Below are positions 21,701 through 33,589 of a DNA stretch of 64,000 bases, piece after piece. The first letter of the stretch is position 1; every line of letters begins with the position of its first letter. The stretch is from positions 80,824,450 through 80,888,449 of the forward strand of contig OZ020269.1 in the NCBI GenBank assembly GCA_963971225.1. The letters are read 5' to 3'. Position numbers and translations under genes: made by a program. This DNA is from Melieria omissa (lineage: Eukaryota; Arthropoda; Insecta; Diptera; Ulidiidae). The notes under the pieces were generated by a model, which did no database searches, was not told where the DNA came from, and saw only the letters and a program-made list of their open reading frames with translations.

Positions 21701-24700
21701 AGTGCTCCAAAACGAGGAAAATCAACGGTGCCTCGCCCGGCAACCGAAATGTCTCCAAATATAAACGCAGCGCCTGATCAATCCGCATGCCGGAAAAGTC
21801 GAAGGAGTCGACAAAATTCATAAGTATCTTAGAATCCACATTCTTCTTTTTTGAGATATATTCGCCAATCATCTTTTTATCCAAACCAGGATTTTCACGT
21901 AAAAACATTGCTACCTCCATGGGATCGAGCTGCGCACCCAGTATGCCATTTTCTTGTAAATACAAAATACCTTTATCCGGCCGCTGATTAAACAGCTCGG
22001 TGCCTTGTGTGAGGATTCGTTTCTTTTGCTTTACGCTCGCTAAATGCTCGCGCGTTATTGTTGCATTTGCAATGCCACCCGCACCCAAGCGTAGACGAGA
22101 CGAACTGTTGATAAATTTTGAGATGTTCTCCACCAAGATTCGGCTATCGTCATGCACTGCATTTGCATTCGCTGAATCAATAACTATGCCTTCCAACTCG
22201 GAATTATGTCGCGAGTGTCGACTGGATGATAGTGCCGGAGCACTGCCGCTCACACTATCCACACTCTTAGCGGCAGCACAATTTTGTTCGATGTTTTCGA
22301 TAACCGAGACCAGCGAGTCTACCGCAATGATGTGTGTACTGTAGATGGCGTTTGTTGCTGACAATGTGTACTTCGACAACAGATTGACCAAACTCTCAAA
22401 CATGTCAGTACAGTACAGGTCACAGTCATAATTTATATATAGTTCGGACACGAATCCAGGGATGCGCCACAGCTGCAACAAGTTGTCTAGTGCCAATTCG
22501 CGCATTTCATATGGAGTTTTTGGGCTGTCACAGGCTATAATCTCAGACAACTTCCTTAAATAAGCCTCCATTTGAAATTTGAGGTGACCACGAAGTGACT
22601 CAAAGAGTAGGAAACACAGCTGCAGATCTGCAGCAAAAATGGTAAGTCGTTCAGAATTCATCAGCTGTAATGAAATGTTGGCAGTTAGAGATAATTTTTT
22701 CTAAATAAAGTAAAGAGGACCGAGAGGTTGAATTGTCTCAGACTTACCGCCATTAAATTTCTGCACAAATCGTCTCTGACTAACTCAAGCAACGTATCGT
22801 ACTTGCCAATGTTGTCCGCACCCACCTCGAAAGCCACAGTCAACAAGCTAAGGCCCATGTGCATCATTGTATCCGTGTTCTGTTTGTCTAACGGATTGCA
22901 CAGCAGTATTAGGAACCGGAATAGCTCTTGAATACAGGGCAACCCGTACGGTAGCAACGGTGTCATTCCTTCAGAGCCGTCAATAGAATTTTGCTGGGTG
23001 AATCGGACGCCCACCGAGTTAATATACTCGCTGCTCCCACCTAAGTTATGGCTTCCATTTGTGGGGCTATCTCCGTCCTCGGATTGTGGCTTCAGCGTGT
23101 TATCACTGCAATTCTCTATAGAAGCGGCAGCAGTTTCCACCGAAACCGTTGGCACGTGCAAACTGGCCTGTGGCGCTGCAACCTTTTGCTGTAGGCCAGT
23201 TTTCAATTCATTGCACTCTGCCTCTCCTGGGTCCAGTGTCGTCGTAGGCGTTTGCGTTATTTTGCCCTGCATATCGAGAATATTGCCAGCTGGAGTAGCC
23301 GGTGTAGTGGCTAAAGGAGGTACTTTCATATGTGCAACTGTGCCTATATGTGGACTTTGTGGATCAGTGTTGCCAGATATTTTACACTCCTCTGCCCTTC
23401 CCAAATCACTGCGGTCACTGTTGCTGCGTTTCAGTGTACCGACAGACTGAACAGCTTTGGATTGCTTCTTGCCTTGTTTCTTGTTTTGTTCCATAGATGC
23501 GGCCATCATCTGAAACTTTTTCAGCACATTCGGTCCACTGCGGTCCTCCGAAAATTGAGGCAGGCGGATGAAGAGCAACAGTACCATATCTTTGAGTGCC
23601 TGTTCAGCGGAACGCCGCAGCAGCTCATTGAGACGTGGTTCGAAGCAAATCTTAAAGCAGCTCAGCATCACCTCACACACCGCCTCGTTGGTGAGCGCGG
23701 AGCCCTCGGGACTCCGCATGAGCGTATGCAACACCTCAACCACACGGAACAGTGTAACGCCGTCTGATGATTGATCAGTGCCCATGAAGCGCGCATGCGT
23801 AACAGCGTCAACAATATTCTCAACGGTGACAGCCAGATTAGCCGAAGTCGGATCTAAAAAATATATATTAGTTGTAATCCGCCGAACCTCTAATGTTTTT
23901 GGATTGAAAAAGGAAATTGTTTCAATATTAACATAATTGAAAGTACCCATATTTTCGCTGCTATTGATGTGATCTGAATTCTGATAACGACTGTGACATT
24001 GATTTCACTTATGGAATATTCATTCTTGTATATTACTCAATACAGTTTGTTGCAAAACAACGAAGCTAAGAAACTCAAAAAATTATATATGGGAGGGGAG
24101 TAGGGCCGAGCTTCCCGCAACTATCCACTTTGTACGTGTACGCTCCCTATAGTTTGTACAGCGGCTGCTGTGCTCGTATCAGTTGTTAAAAATTAGCATT
24201 CATTATTTTTCAATGGTAAATAAACTAAAAATTGTAATGTAATTACAACGCTCCAAGGAAAATAGACATGCAAATTAAAAACATTCAAGATCTTATCCAC
24301 TACTATCCCATTTCATCAACTAAAGTCCTTATGATTGCTGTTCATAACTTTTTATTACACATATGTATAAAAAATTTTCATTTTAACTGCATTGTATATT
24401 TGTAGTATGAAAGATCCGGTGCCAAGTTTTTATCTTAAAAAAATTACTCAATTTTTTATATAAGCAAAAAATTAGGCAAATGAAACTCGATGTGTCAACA
24501 ATCCAAAAATGTTGCCTGCCTTTACTTGAGATATTTGGAGGACACAAATTAAAGCGCACACGGAGCCGTAACGCTAACTGATGATAAAAGATAATTTTTG
24601 CCTTCTCTAGTAATACTACGAAATGAACTGAATTTCTACAACAAAATGCAGAACAACAGCATTATGATACATTATTTACTGATTATCGAAAAACTATGAT

Positions 24701-25485
24701 TAATATCAAATCTGGGGTTGGCAAACATTTAACGTTCAAAGTTTGATTGTAACCTGTTCGGTCTCTATTGGTGCTGATCATGGCCACCCCCAACATATAA
24801 ATTAGAGCTGCTGCCACCAATTACAAATTAAAACTATACCAATGTGCCAAATATGTCCTGAAAAGCACTTCTATAGGTCGTATCGATAAGGTACTGGATA
24901 TACTAATACTATTCTATACCAGCGTAGCAAACGTATTTATATGTATAGATGCATGCGAAGGTGACGCCGATTCCATTTTAACGACACGTATGAAAATTTC
25001 CTAACCTATAAATTACCCGATTTGCTATCACAAGTAGGGACACCCACAAGCATAAAGGTCTTCGATACATTCGCACTTGCGCATCCCTTTTTTGCACTTA
25101 CCAATTAGGCCGTACGAGAGGAATTTGTTAATTGCTGTCAGCGCCAGACTGGTAACCGCACCCGTGGTCTCATCCGTTCGAATGACTTCCAAAAACGGGG
25201 CCAGAAAGACATTGGGGTCAATCAAGCGCAAGTCCTCAATGCGATTCAGAATTTGTTTAAGGTTTACAAACAGCTTTAAAAGTCCATCCTTTTCGTCGTC
25301 CTAGTTGATGAAAGAGAACAATGATTCTTATCGCTAAAACATATGCTGGATGCAGAAGTGCAAACCATCACATCCGCACTTACCGCGTAAGTTGAAGAGG
25401 TCCAGCGCGATCCTCTACGCATTGCCGTCATTAGTGTCGACATCTCCCCGCGTACAACAAAAATTCCATTTCCTGGTAATGCCAT
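15796..25485 (-). CDS. garz: Gartenzwerg/GBF1: Golgi Arf guanine-nucleotide exchange factor
   Basis: Activates Arf1 at the cis-Golgi and ERGIC so that COPI coats can form. Ten coding exons join in frame to about 2,127 aa: 25384-25485, 25102-25300, 22748-23853, 21684-22664, 21415-21623, 21135-21361, 19800-21069, 18627-19696, 16839-17080, 15796-16773. The N-terminus ([18 protein letters not shown]) and the DCB/HUS region match GBF1 ([45 protein letters not shown]). The Sec7 domain covers exons 4-6, with [18 protein letters not shown] and the catalytic Glu in FRLPGEAP, then [17 protein letters not shown]-type helical repeats follow in exons 6-8. The C-terminus (exons 9-10) is Gln-rich and low in complexity, and lengthens the protein past the GBF1 norm of about 1,860-1,980 aa. 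Intron 2 is 1.2 kb and intron 8 is 1.5 kb; both contain SINE remnants. A second possible last exon lies in intron 8. Confidence 0.95.
17840..17990 (-). mobile_element. Degenerate SINE copy D in garz intron 8
   Basis: On the minus strand this matches the body of the SINE family seen at 51399-51704: a GGCAGCTGC block, then ATGGCAAACCTCTGAG, TAAAA, a CTTATGA segment and GTACAAA. It is diverged and lacks the tRNA-like head, so it is an old copy. Confidence 0.55.
18313..18318 (-). terminator. AATAAA polyadenylation signal of the alternative garz exon
   Basis: Canonical AATAAA on the minus strand, overlapping the TAA of the alternative terminal exon. It would make the 3' UTR only about 15-30 nt long. 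Confidence 0.35.
18317..18549 (-). CDS. garz: Candidate alternative terminal exon of garz
   Basis: Inside garz intron 8, a strong acceptor (a CCCACCCTTCCTCT tract, then CAATAG) sits at 18550-18551. The exon that follows keeps the exact phase left by exon 8 (codon g|gt = Gly, as in the regular exon 9) and reads 76 codons before TAA at 18317-18319. The peptide ([20 protein letters not shown]...) is lysine- and arginine-rich at its end. An AATAAA overlaps the stop. Using it would give an isoform of about 1,798 aa without the Gln-rich tail. It could be a chance open frame; 76 codons in the right phase with a good acceptor and a polyadenylation signal make that less likely, but there is no transcript evidence. 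Confidence 0.45.
24100..24165 (-). mobile_element. SINE remnant E in garz intron 2
   Basis: TAGGGCCGAGCTTCCCGCAAC and the following segment up to CTATAGTTTGTACAG align with the 3' part of the SINE (TAAGGCCTAGCTACCCGCAAC in copy A). It is a short, diverged piece only. Confidence 0.4.
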
Positions 25486-26459
25486 TTCTGCGATCCAGTT
25501 GTTCCTTTCTGTTCCCACCGGATTGCACAAATTGTTTCCGTTGCGCCTCTTGAGGTGAAGGCGAATTCTTGTTTTTCGTGTTGTTTGCTGACGCCGAACT
25601 TTGACTTGTTTCACTACAAAAATTATTCCATATTTTCGTACATATTAATTTAGAAGAGTTCTCTCTACTTTTCCACGCAACGACGACAAATTTTCTCGAT
25701 AGACAAATAAGTGATGACGTTTCGTTTATGTGGAGGAATGACAGCTGTTCAAGCAATTAAATTTTCCAACATTATGCAATGTAAACACAGCCCCGAATAT
25801 TCACAGGGTGATCAATAACTTTATAAATCACATTGAATCATATATGTAGTACATATATTCATTGAATACTATCCGTGTCGAAGGATGGCATTCTACCTTG
25901 CCGACGGATGGCATTATACCTTGCCGAAATCCAGGATCCCCAGGTCTCTTTAGCAGTTCTGCAAAACCAGAGTGGCTGCGTCCAAAATTTGCTCTGAAAA
26001 TAACAATTAGGAAAGAAAGTTTTTAGACGATTTTGTCTAAATGATTTGAAAGCAGCAACATCTAATTTTTTTAAACCACCTTGGTCTTCTTTATTCAAAA
26101 TTAATGTCCATTCATTTCTGATTTATTCCACCTTGAAGTTATCGCTGTTTATTTTAAAATTTGTGGCAAATTTTGCCGTATGGTCACCGTATACTATTTA
26201 GTGTTAAGTAGTTGGAACCTTTGGCTCACCCTGCACATCGTGACAAGTACGATGGATTTCTTTTAGATACGTTGGTGGTTGCTTGATCTAATGGTGATTG
26301 CAAATTGCCAAGGAAAAAGTGAGAAGTGAAAATTTCCGAGGAATTTTAGTGACCTTATTGAGATTGGTTGGCTTTTCACACAAGGATTACCCATTACCCA
26401 CCTAATACCGTACGAAGCATTGGATTGGCTACGTCAAAGCTCCCACAGTGACACGCAAT
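25486..26459. promoter_or_regulatory. Shared garz/HID1 head-to-head promoter region
   Basis: 975 bp separate the two divergent start codons and must hold both promoters and both 5' UTRs. ACAGCTGTTC at 25741-25750 resembles the fly core-promoter E-box (AWCAGCTGWT) and may mark garz transcription. No TATA box was recognised, as is usual for housekeeping genes. A two-unit tandem repeat lies in the middle (25880-25925). Confidence 0.6.
25880..25925 (+). repeat. Two 23-bp tandem units
   Basis: GAAGGATGGCATTCTACCTT GCC is followed directly by GACGGATGGCATTATACCTT GCC; the units differ at two positions. It lies between the garz and HID1 starts. The function is unknown. Confidence 0.7.
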
Positions 26460-29131
26460 ATGGGGAACTCTGATTCCAAATTAAACTTCCGCAAAGCCAT
26501 TGTACAGCTTACTCAAAAAAACCAAAAGATCGACGACACCGACGACCAGTTTTGGGACCAGTTCTGGCTCGGTCACCAGACCTCGCTTGAAGATGTCTTC
26601 GCCTTGGTTACAGCAGCGGAAATCCGTAACATACGTACCGACAACCCCTCCAATCTGGCGACACTCTGTTACAAGGCAGTGGAAAAACTGGCAGTAGCGG
26701 TTGACAACAGTTGTCGTACCCAGGTTGAGCAGCAATGCGTGCTCAATTGCGTGCGTTTGTTGATTCGCATCTTGCCCTACATTTTCGAAGACGAGAAATG
26801 GCGTGACTTCTTCTGGAGCAGTTTACCTCCGATAAATACGCCTACCAGTGTTAGCTCAATTAACGATGAGCCGCAAGTCACCTCTTCTGCTGCAAATCAA
26901 ACATTGCCGCTGGCACAGTCGCTGTTGAACGCCCTCTGCGATTTGCTATTCTGTCCGGACTTCACGGTAACGGCTACTCGTCGTGCCGGTCCCGACAAGG
27001 CCGAAGAACTAGCAAACATTGATAGCTGTGAGTATATTTGGGAGGCAGGCGTGGGCTTCGCCCATTCACCACCAAAAAATGCAAACATGGAAAGACGCCG
27101 TAGCGAGATATTAAAGTTACTGCTGACCTGCTTCTCGGAACCCATCTACCGCACATCACAGCAATCAGAAGATCCGAATCGGTGGATCGCCTACTTCACA
27201 TCAGCGGACAACCGGCACGCGCTGCCGCTGTTCACCTCTTTTCTGAATACGGTCTGCGCTTACGACCCCGTTGGCCTTGGCGTACCCTACAATCACCTGT
27301 TGTTCTCCGACACTACCGAGCCGCTTGTGGAAGCTTGCCTGCAGATTTTAATAGTCACACTGGATCACGACATGATTATGCACCAGCAGCACCAGCTGGA
27401 ACTACGGCGTCAGCTACAAGAACTCACGTCAACGGCCACCACGTCTTACGATGACGGTTTCGGCGACAATCTGTTCATTAACTACCTGTCTCGCGTACAC
27501 CGCGATGAAGACTTTCACTTTATGTTGAAGGGCATCACCAGGTTGCTGAACAACCCGCTCGTGCAGAACTATTTGCCAAATTCCACCAAGCGACTACACT
27601 GTCACCAAGAATTGCTTATTCTGTTCTGGAAAATTTGCGACTACAACAAAAAGTTCCTGTACTTTGTGCTGAAAAGTTCCGACGTACTAGACATACTCAT
27701 ACCGATCCTCTATCATCTGAACTACTCACGCGCCGACCAGTCGCGGGTGGGTCTCATGCACATCGGCGTTTTCATCTTGTTGTTACTATCCGGTAAGTGT
27801 GTAAAGAAAGCGCAACGTACAATTTTTAATGGCTTAATGGTTGGCATTTACCCTTAGGCGAACGAAACTTTGGCGTACGTCTGAACAAACCGTACACCGC
27901 TACCGTCCCAATGGACATTCCTGTGTTCACTGGTACGCACGCGGATCTGCTGGTAACGGTGTTCCACAAAATCATTGCCACCGGACATCAGCGTCTGCAA
28001 CCACTGTTCGATTGTCTACTCACCATTTTGGTAAATGTGTCGCCGTACTTGAAAACACTCTCGATGGTGGCAAGTGTAAAGCTCCTACACCTACTGGAAG
28101 CGTTCAGTACCCCATGGTTCTTACTCTCCGCGCCCAGCAACCATCACTTGGTATTTTTTCTACTCGAAATCTTTAACAACATTATTCAGTACCAGTTTGA
28201 CGGCAACTCTAATCTCGTGTACACAATTATTCGCAAACGACACGTATTCCACGCTATGGCCAACTTACCCTCGGACATGGCTGGAATTGCCAAATGTCTG
28301 AGTGGTCGAAAAATGGGAAAATTTAACCTGCCACCGGTGCCTCATTTGAACGCATCTAGTCGACCCTCGCAGTCACTCGGTGAGCATAGCGGTGACGTAG
28401 GCGAAGAGGATTTCGAGTCTGAGACTGAATTGCATGACAAACACAGTGAGCCGAAAATGGAAGGTTCGCTTCCAGCAATGCCAGCCGAGCCGGGCACACT
28501 GAATGCGACTTTGCTGGATACACCAGACATCGGGCAAATGACCGAGCCCGAGCCGGCACATCCCAGCGGCGATGATAGCCAAACACCAACTATCGACGGC
28601 ACATTGGATATAGTGCAGTTCGAAAACGACAGTGAGAACCCTGCTCATGCCAACAACAGCGCAGAGCAAGAACGACATTCAGATAATAGTGTCAGCTTGT
28701 CTGCCAATGCTCCGATACAAAAGGAGAACCAATCTCGTCTCTCCGTAGCACACAAGGGCAGCATACGAATGGTGCCAAAGCCCGCGCCGGAGCACTGGAC
28801 CCCAACTCCTGAATGGATTGTTTCGTGGCGGTCCAAACTACCGCTGCAAACCATTATGAGACTGTTGCAAGTTCTTGTACCGCAGGTGGAGAAAATATGC
28901 ATTGACAAAGGACTGACGGACGAGTCGGAGATTTTGAAATTTCTGCAGCACGGAACGCTGGTGGGTTTGCTTCCGGTACCGCACCCTATTCTTATTCGTA
29001 AATACCAAGCCAACGCCGGCACGACTGCGTGGTTCCGCACCTATATCTGGGGTGTTATTTATTTAAGAAACGTGGATCCAGCAATTTGGTACGACACCGA
29101 GGTAAAGCTGTTCGAGATTCAAAGGGTTTAA
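26460..29131 (+). CDS. Hid1: HID1 homologue, myristoylated Golgi trafficking protein
   Basis: HID1 is a peripheral membrane protein of the medial/trans-Golgi needed for sorting into dense-core vesicles. Two exons, 26460-27792 and 27858-29131 (65-bp intron), give 868 aa. The ATG at 26460 is chosen over an upstream GTG because it makes MGNSDSKL, a standard N-myristoylation signal (Gly2, Ser/Lys following). Conserved HID1 blocks are plain throughout: FWDQFW, ATLCYKAVEKL, LPYIFED, CEYIWEAGVGFAHSP, RHALPLFTS, CAYDPVG, NYLSRVHR, LKSSDVLDI, DQSRVGLMHIGVFILLLLSG, then across the intron GERNFGVRLNKPY, and the C-terminal LQTIMRLLQVLVPQVEKICI and WFRTYIWGV. An acidic, poorly conserved linker occupies about residues 610-750. 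The gene lies head-to-head with garz, another Golgi gene. Confidence 0.96.
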
Positions 29132-29356
29132 GGTCGCTACTAATCGTAAACTAATTATGTCACCTTACAAGCATCAGAGAGAACGTCCTAATTTTTTCAG
29201 CATAGGCTCGTCACAGACGAATAAGGCACAAGTCTTTGGGTTCAGATTAATTTCAACAGAAACAACTGCAAATGCAACAGAATGTGTTAAACCGTCAATC
29301 GGAATTAATTTGATAGAACTAACAAAACAAAATGGAGCATTGGGGAAGCTGTTACA

Positions 29357-29362
29357 AATAAA
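29357..29362 (+). terminator. Probable HID1 polyadenylation signal
   Basis: First canonical AATAAA after the HID1 stop, 226 bases downstream. Confidence 0.45.
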
Positions 29363-30049
29363 TATTGTTCATATTTCCATGATGTGTAGATCTACACACG
29401 AAATATTTCTGTAAATAGCGAAGACGGGTTGCCCGAATAGCGATATATATTTTTAACCCTGTACGATATGCGGACGCTACATTCTGCACACTGTCGTCAC
29501 GCTTACCAACTTCATCGCAGAGCAAAAGTTTATCCAATCCGAAGTTTGATGAATGGCGTGGCAAATTCGGGTATTTAAACGAGCTTCAAGTTCAATGCGT
29601 ATTTATCAAATTTGCAGCCGTAGAACTGAACATTCCAATAAGTATGGGTTGCGAAGTAAAACAGAGATTGCGTTTTGTATAATTCGTTGTTTGGATCCAA
29701 ATCACTTTGCAGAGTGAATTCAAAATTGCAATCATATAACCACCTATTCCATTTGTTATTTAAATAGATAAGTCATGAAAAGTGAGTAAAGCAGGCCAAA
29801 ATACTATTACAACTAATATTTGCATGCGTATTATATAATTCTATTTTTTAATTTTATTTTTTCGATCTTATAAGAAAATAATTGTGCAATTTATTATTAT
29901 TTTTAATAATATGTCACTATCCTCACAATAATAAAGCAATGTGACTAAAACTATTTAAATACCGATGCTAATACCGCATTGAAAAAGTTATGGCAAACAA
30001 CAGACAACAACTAATGCCCAATTCTTAAATTTTGTGAAACAAATTTTAA
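29363..30049. other. Intergenic, no gene seen
   Basis: AT-rich sequence between the end of HID1 and the pogo-like MITE; nothing recognised. Confidence 0.4.
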
Positions 30050-30051
30050 TA

Positions 30052-30549
30052 CAGTAGCGACTCGGTAAAAGCAACCGATTAATTACAGGGGCAGTTGCAA
30101 CTACCGAGTTTGTTGCAATTATCGAGTCTAAATTTTTGTATGAAAATTTGCAAATTTCACAAATTTTTATAAGGGTTTCATTAGAATTCATTACTATTTT
30201 ATTCATATTTTGTTGTATTACAAAAAAAAGAATTTAAACTAATCACATTCATTGTGTTTAAGAAAACTCAAGCAGAGACAAGAACTCCAAACATTTCTTA
30301 AAAAGCCTTTAATTTACAAAACAGTTTGATAACAATTTAGTTTACTGATTTAAAGAAAGTAGAGAGAGAAACAAGACATCAACTGACACTCTACTCCACA
30401 AAAAGAAAATAAGACGAAGAAAAATTTGCGATAATTGAGGTTTTTTCGGCAGCAGTTGCTTTTACTGAGTCTATAATGTATAAAATTCGTTGGTTGCGAT
30501 AATCGAGGAGTTGCGCAAATCGAGGGTTGCTTTTACCGAGTCGCTACTG
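30052..30549. mobile_element. pogo/Tigger-like MITE, 498 bp
   Basis: Perfect 25-bp inverted ends begin CAGTAGCGACTCGGTAAAAG (30052 onward) and are mirrored at 30525-30549; TA flanks both sides (30050-30051 and 30550-30551). The CAGT... start, the TA target and the end composition fit pogo/Tigger elements of the Tc1/mariner superfamily. Further variants of the end motif (GTTGCAATTATCGAGTC near 30110; GGTTGCGATAATCGAG near 30492) lie just inside. No transposase is present. The perfect ends imply recent movement. Confidence 0.9.
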
Positions 30550-30551
30550 TA

Positions 30552-32599
30552 CTAATTTGGTTTTTTTGGTTTCGACCTCGATTAAAAGTAAACATTTACA
30601 TAAACATTAACAATAAAATTCAGTTCACTCTTGCAAAATCCAAACATCTAAGATCTTTATGTCAGCAATTAAATATACCTCCCTTCGTTAAGCAGTCGGT
30701 ACTCTATAACTAGTAAATCTATGCATTACTCAAGCGAAGAACATTAGTTTGGAACGTAAAATCTGCTGTTAAAAAGTATCTAAAAGTATCTAACGTATCT
30801 AAGTATCTAATCTTTTAGAGCTAACCATGAATTTCATGATATGAAAGTGGCATACTACATACATACATTTTCTAAATACTACAAAGTATGCATTTCTGCG
30901 TTATTAACATTTTTGCTAAAATTAAACCATAATGACGTCACGATGAGCCCTTATGATTTAAATGTGCAGCTGGTTCAAATCGTTCTTTTGAATGATATTT
31001 TGTGCAGGTCACAATATTGTTTTACTTTTTCAAAACTTCTCAAAATGCACTTTTCGTAAATCGATGTAAATGAGTTTATATTATTTAGGTATGTCCATAT
31101 ATACATATGTGCTACATATTCGCATCCGCAAAGACCGGCACTCCACTCCACATGGCAAATGAGCAACCGCGCAAGCATTGCACATGTGACATTGTCGCTC
31201 TTTCGTACACTACGAAATTTGCCAATCTTGCTAATAAACTAGTAATATCCATGAGTTCACAATGATGTATGCTCAAAGAACCGTATAAGATATGAGAAAG
31301 CAAATACTTTTAGTTCGGCACATTCTTGTATTTTCGCACAAACAGATTGTGTTTACGGGTTTTAACACATCAAGAACGTAACCAAATTATGAAAAGGGAT
31401 AGTATAAAAGCGAAAAATAATGGGCAAAAATAGGCACTAAAAACTTCATCTGTAGCCGCTTGCTAAAAATGTTTACATGCGTTTGTGGATCCGCAAAATG
31501 TCATCCCTCTAGTTTATACTCATAACATTAATAGCCCGCATTACCAAAGATTCTGACTAGTGCAATAAGTATACGAATATAATAACGGTGTCCATAAAAA
31601 CATACTATAATAAGAATATTCCACCATATTCACCTTAATTCTTTCACATACGCAACGCTAACCCTCATACATATATGAGCGGGTCAATAGTTTAAAACTG
31701 CATAGTAACTAAAATAATTTATGTATTTCACAAACACTGCTACGCTTAAAATTAAGTTAAATATGTTTGGAGTTGCGATACCCTCGACCTCTCCACCTAG
31801 CTTATGGGTTTTCCTAAGAAAAGTAAAACGTTCCCCAAAGTGAGTTTCCTACTTTTTTCGAACTCCCGACAGTTAGAGAGGTAATGCTCTGTGATGGTCG
31901 CGTCCCCAAAGCCGGATCAACTTATTGGGTTGCCGATATACGTTATTCGGGATCAATATCTCAAGCGCCACACGCTCATAAAGTACTCCAAGTGCAGTAC
32001 TAACATGACTGTAATATATAAAACTTGTACGCAGCATATACATATATATAACACTTAAATATATTTCTTCTTAAAATAATGATGGCCGATAAGTTATTTC
32101 CTGCAAGCAACTTTAGGGTTCCACACCCTTTTAAAGCAAAACGAAAAATGCGGAACTACGGTTTTTGTAAAAGTATGAAAAACCTCTTTTTTGCATGTGA
32201 AATTGAACATATTCGGGAACAAATTTAAGCATGTAATGAGCAAGTTTAGTCATCATGCTTAATCGGTGCAGTCCTAATGTAGAAACAAAACAAAACAAGA
32301 AAAAAATGTGTGCCTAAACGTTCATACCTACGTCAACGTCCAAAACATTACTGTCTTTCGCCCAAGGTTAGCTCAGAGATACGAACTTTGATGCATTAAC
32401 AAAATTTGGTAATGTATGCACTTTTTATTTTGATAACCCTTCACCATAATTTGTCTAGGAGAAACTATTTATTTGTCATGCCACGCGGGTCCTAAACCAT
32501 GCAAATTGTACACCAGCAAACATTTCGCAAGTGCATTGAGACTTACGGAAACTTGGGCTGATCTGTAAGGCGCTTGGCAGCCCTATGTCAAATGTCAAC
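30552..32599. other. Intergenic, no gene seen
   Basis: About 2 kb of AT-rich sequence before the mitochondrial IF3 gene. No ORF of coding quality, RNA gene or clean repeat was found. A more GC-rich patch at 31770-31960 looks different from its surroundings and may be a transposon remnant, but I could not place it. Confidence 0.4.
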
Positions 32600-32609
32600 A
32601 TCAGCTGTT
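32600..32609 (+). promoter_or_regulatory. Core-promoter E-box of mIF3
   Basis: ATCAGCTGTT matches the fly core-promoter E-box AWCAGCTGWT. It lies between the upstream ATG (32585) and the ATG at 32681, supporting the later start because transcription would begin near this element. Confidence 0.5.
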
Positions 32610-32680
32610 TTACGAAGAGGGAGCAAATTAACTCAAGCAGATTGACAAACTTAACGCGCAAAACAACGAAGGATACCAAC

Positions 32681-33470
32681 ATGAACAGGCTGCTCCAGAA
32701 ATCCTTCAGGATTACCGCATACTCACTGACATGCAACTGTAGACTTCCGCTAACACCGTTGCGAACAAAAAAGACAACTAGCTCCAGCCAAGGCGCCGAT
32801 GTAGTGGGAGCGCAACTCAAAGCTCAGATTTCGCCAAAGATTACGTTAATTGGCCAAAATCAGGCCATAACAATAACTTCACTGAAAGAAGCACAAAAAC
32901 TGGCCAAACGACGTGATTTAAACTTAGTACAGCTGCAGGAGTTCGATACAAAAACACAACGTCCCCTTTACAAGTATTGGCTGAATTGATGCCAATTCAA
33001 CTTTTTACGTTACGTTTTAGTTACGTGTTTGTTATGCTTGTAGGTTGGCCACGGCTGCAGAGATGCTCTCAGATGAAATCGCAGAAAACTCAACTGGCAA
33101 GAAAAGGTAAACACTCGCTGGTCGCATGCAGAATTGCTTTAACTTGCTTACTTACTTTTGCCGTATCAGCAGTAGTGACAAGAAGTCGGAGAAATCTTTG
33201 ACCATTGGCTCACGGATAAGTGAGCATGACTTAGAGTCACGACTAAAACAAATTTCCAAATGGCTGGCAAAAAGGCACGAGGTGTCCATACTAGTGCAGG
33301 GCAACGTGGAGGACATGTCCAGTAGCGAAAAGATTGTAAAGACTATCGAATCCTCCGTACGAGAGCCAGATGTCATTGGAAGAATAGTTCAAAAGCGCGT
33401 AAAAGGCTCAAATATTAAGTTTAATATTTTGCCCGTGGATGCTGTAAAAACTGTTAGCACCCAGGCATGA
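32681..33470 (+). CDS. mIF3: Mitochondrial translation initiation factor IF-3
   Basis: IF3 binds the small mitochondrial ribosomal subunit, keeps it free and checks start-codon pairing. Exons 32681-32973, 33044-33106 and 33170-33470 (introns 70 and 63 bp) give 218 aa. The start at 32681 gives a basic, amphipathic targeting peptide (MNRLLQKSFRITAYSLTCNC); an in-frame ATG at 32585 lies upstream of the promoter E-box. The IF3 N-domain is ITLIGQNQAITITSLKEAQK...LVQLQEF..PLYK, continued across the first splice (aa|g) into LATAAEML. The IF3 C-domain is SLTIGSRISEHDLESRLKQI..WLAKRHEVSILVQG. The protein ends VKTVSTQA, TGA, which overlaps a second ATG (ATGA). The third exon has a CAGCAG tandem acceptor. 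Confidence 0.9.
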
Positions 33471-33589
33471 CAACAACCATTCGAGCTTTGGAAGCCCACA
33501 GCAGCGAGACGGAATTACACAACCCTACTGTTGATACAAAGTGCTCCTCGCATGCACTGCCCGTCTTTCCTAAACAAAACAGACAGTAA
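33467..33589 (+). CDS. Short ORF overlapping the mIF3 stop (ATGA), 40 aa
   Basis: The ATG at 33467 shares two bases with the mIF3 TGA, a layout used in translational reinitiation. The product (MTTTIRALEAHSSETELHNP...) is polar, with no recognised domain. It overlaps the next ORF in another frame by 38 bases. It may be the N-terminal part of the membrane protein below if a frameshift separates them. Confidence 0.35.
   Translation: MTTTIRALEAHSSETELHNPTVDTKCSSHALPVFPKQNRQ

Noticed and set aside
25859..26098. 79-codon minus-strand open frame between garz and HID1
   Set aside because: It overlaps a tandem repeat and has no recognised domain; treated as promoter-region sequence.
31770..31960. 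GC-richer patch in an AT-rich intergenic region
   Set aside because: No open frame, repeat or inverted ends could be shown.
32585..32680. Upstream in-frame ATG of mIF3
   Set aside because: It lies 5' of the core-promoter E-box and would bury the mitochondrial targeting peptide; the ATG at 32681 fits better.
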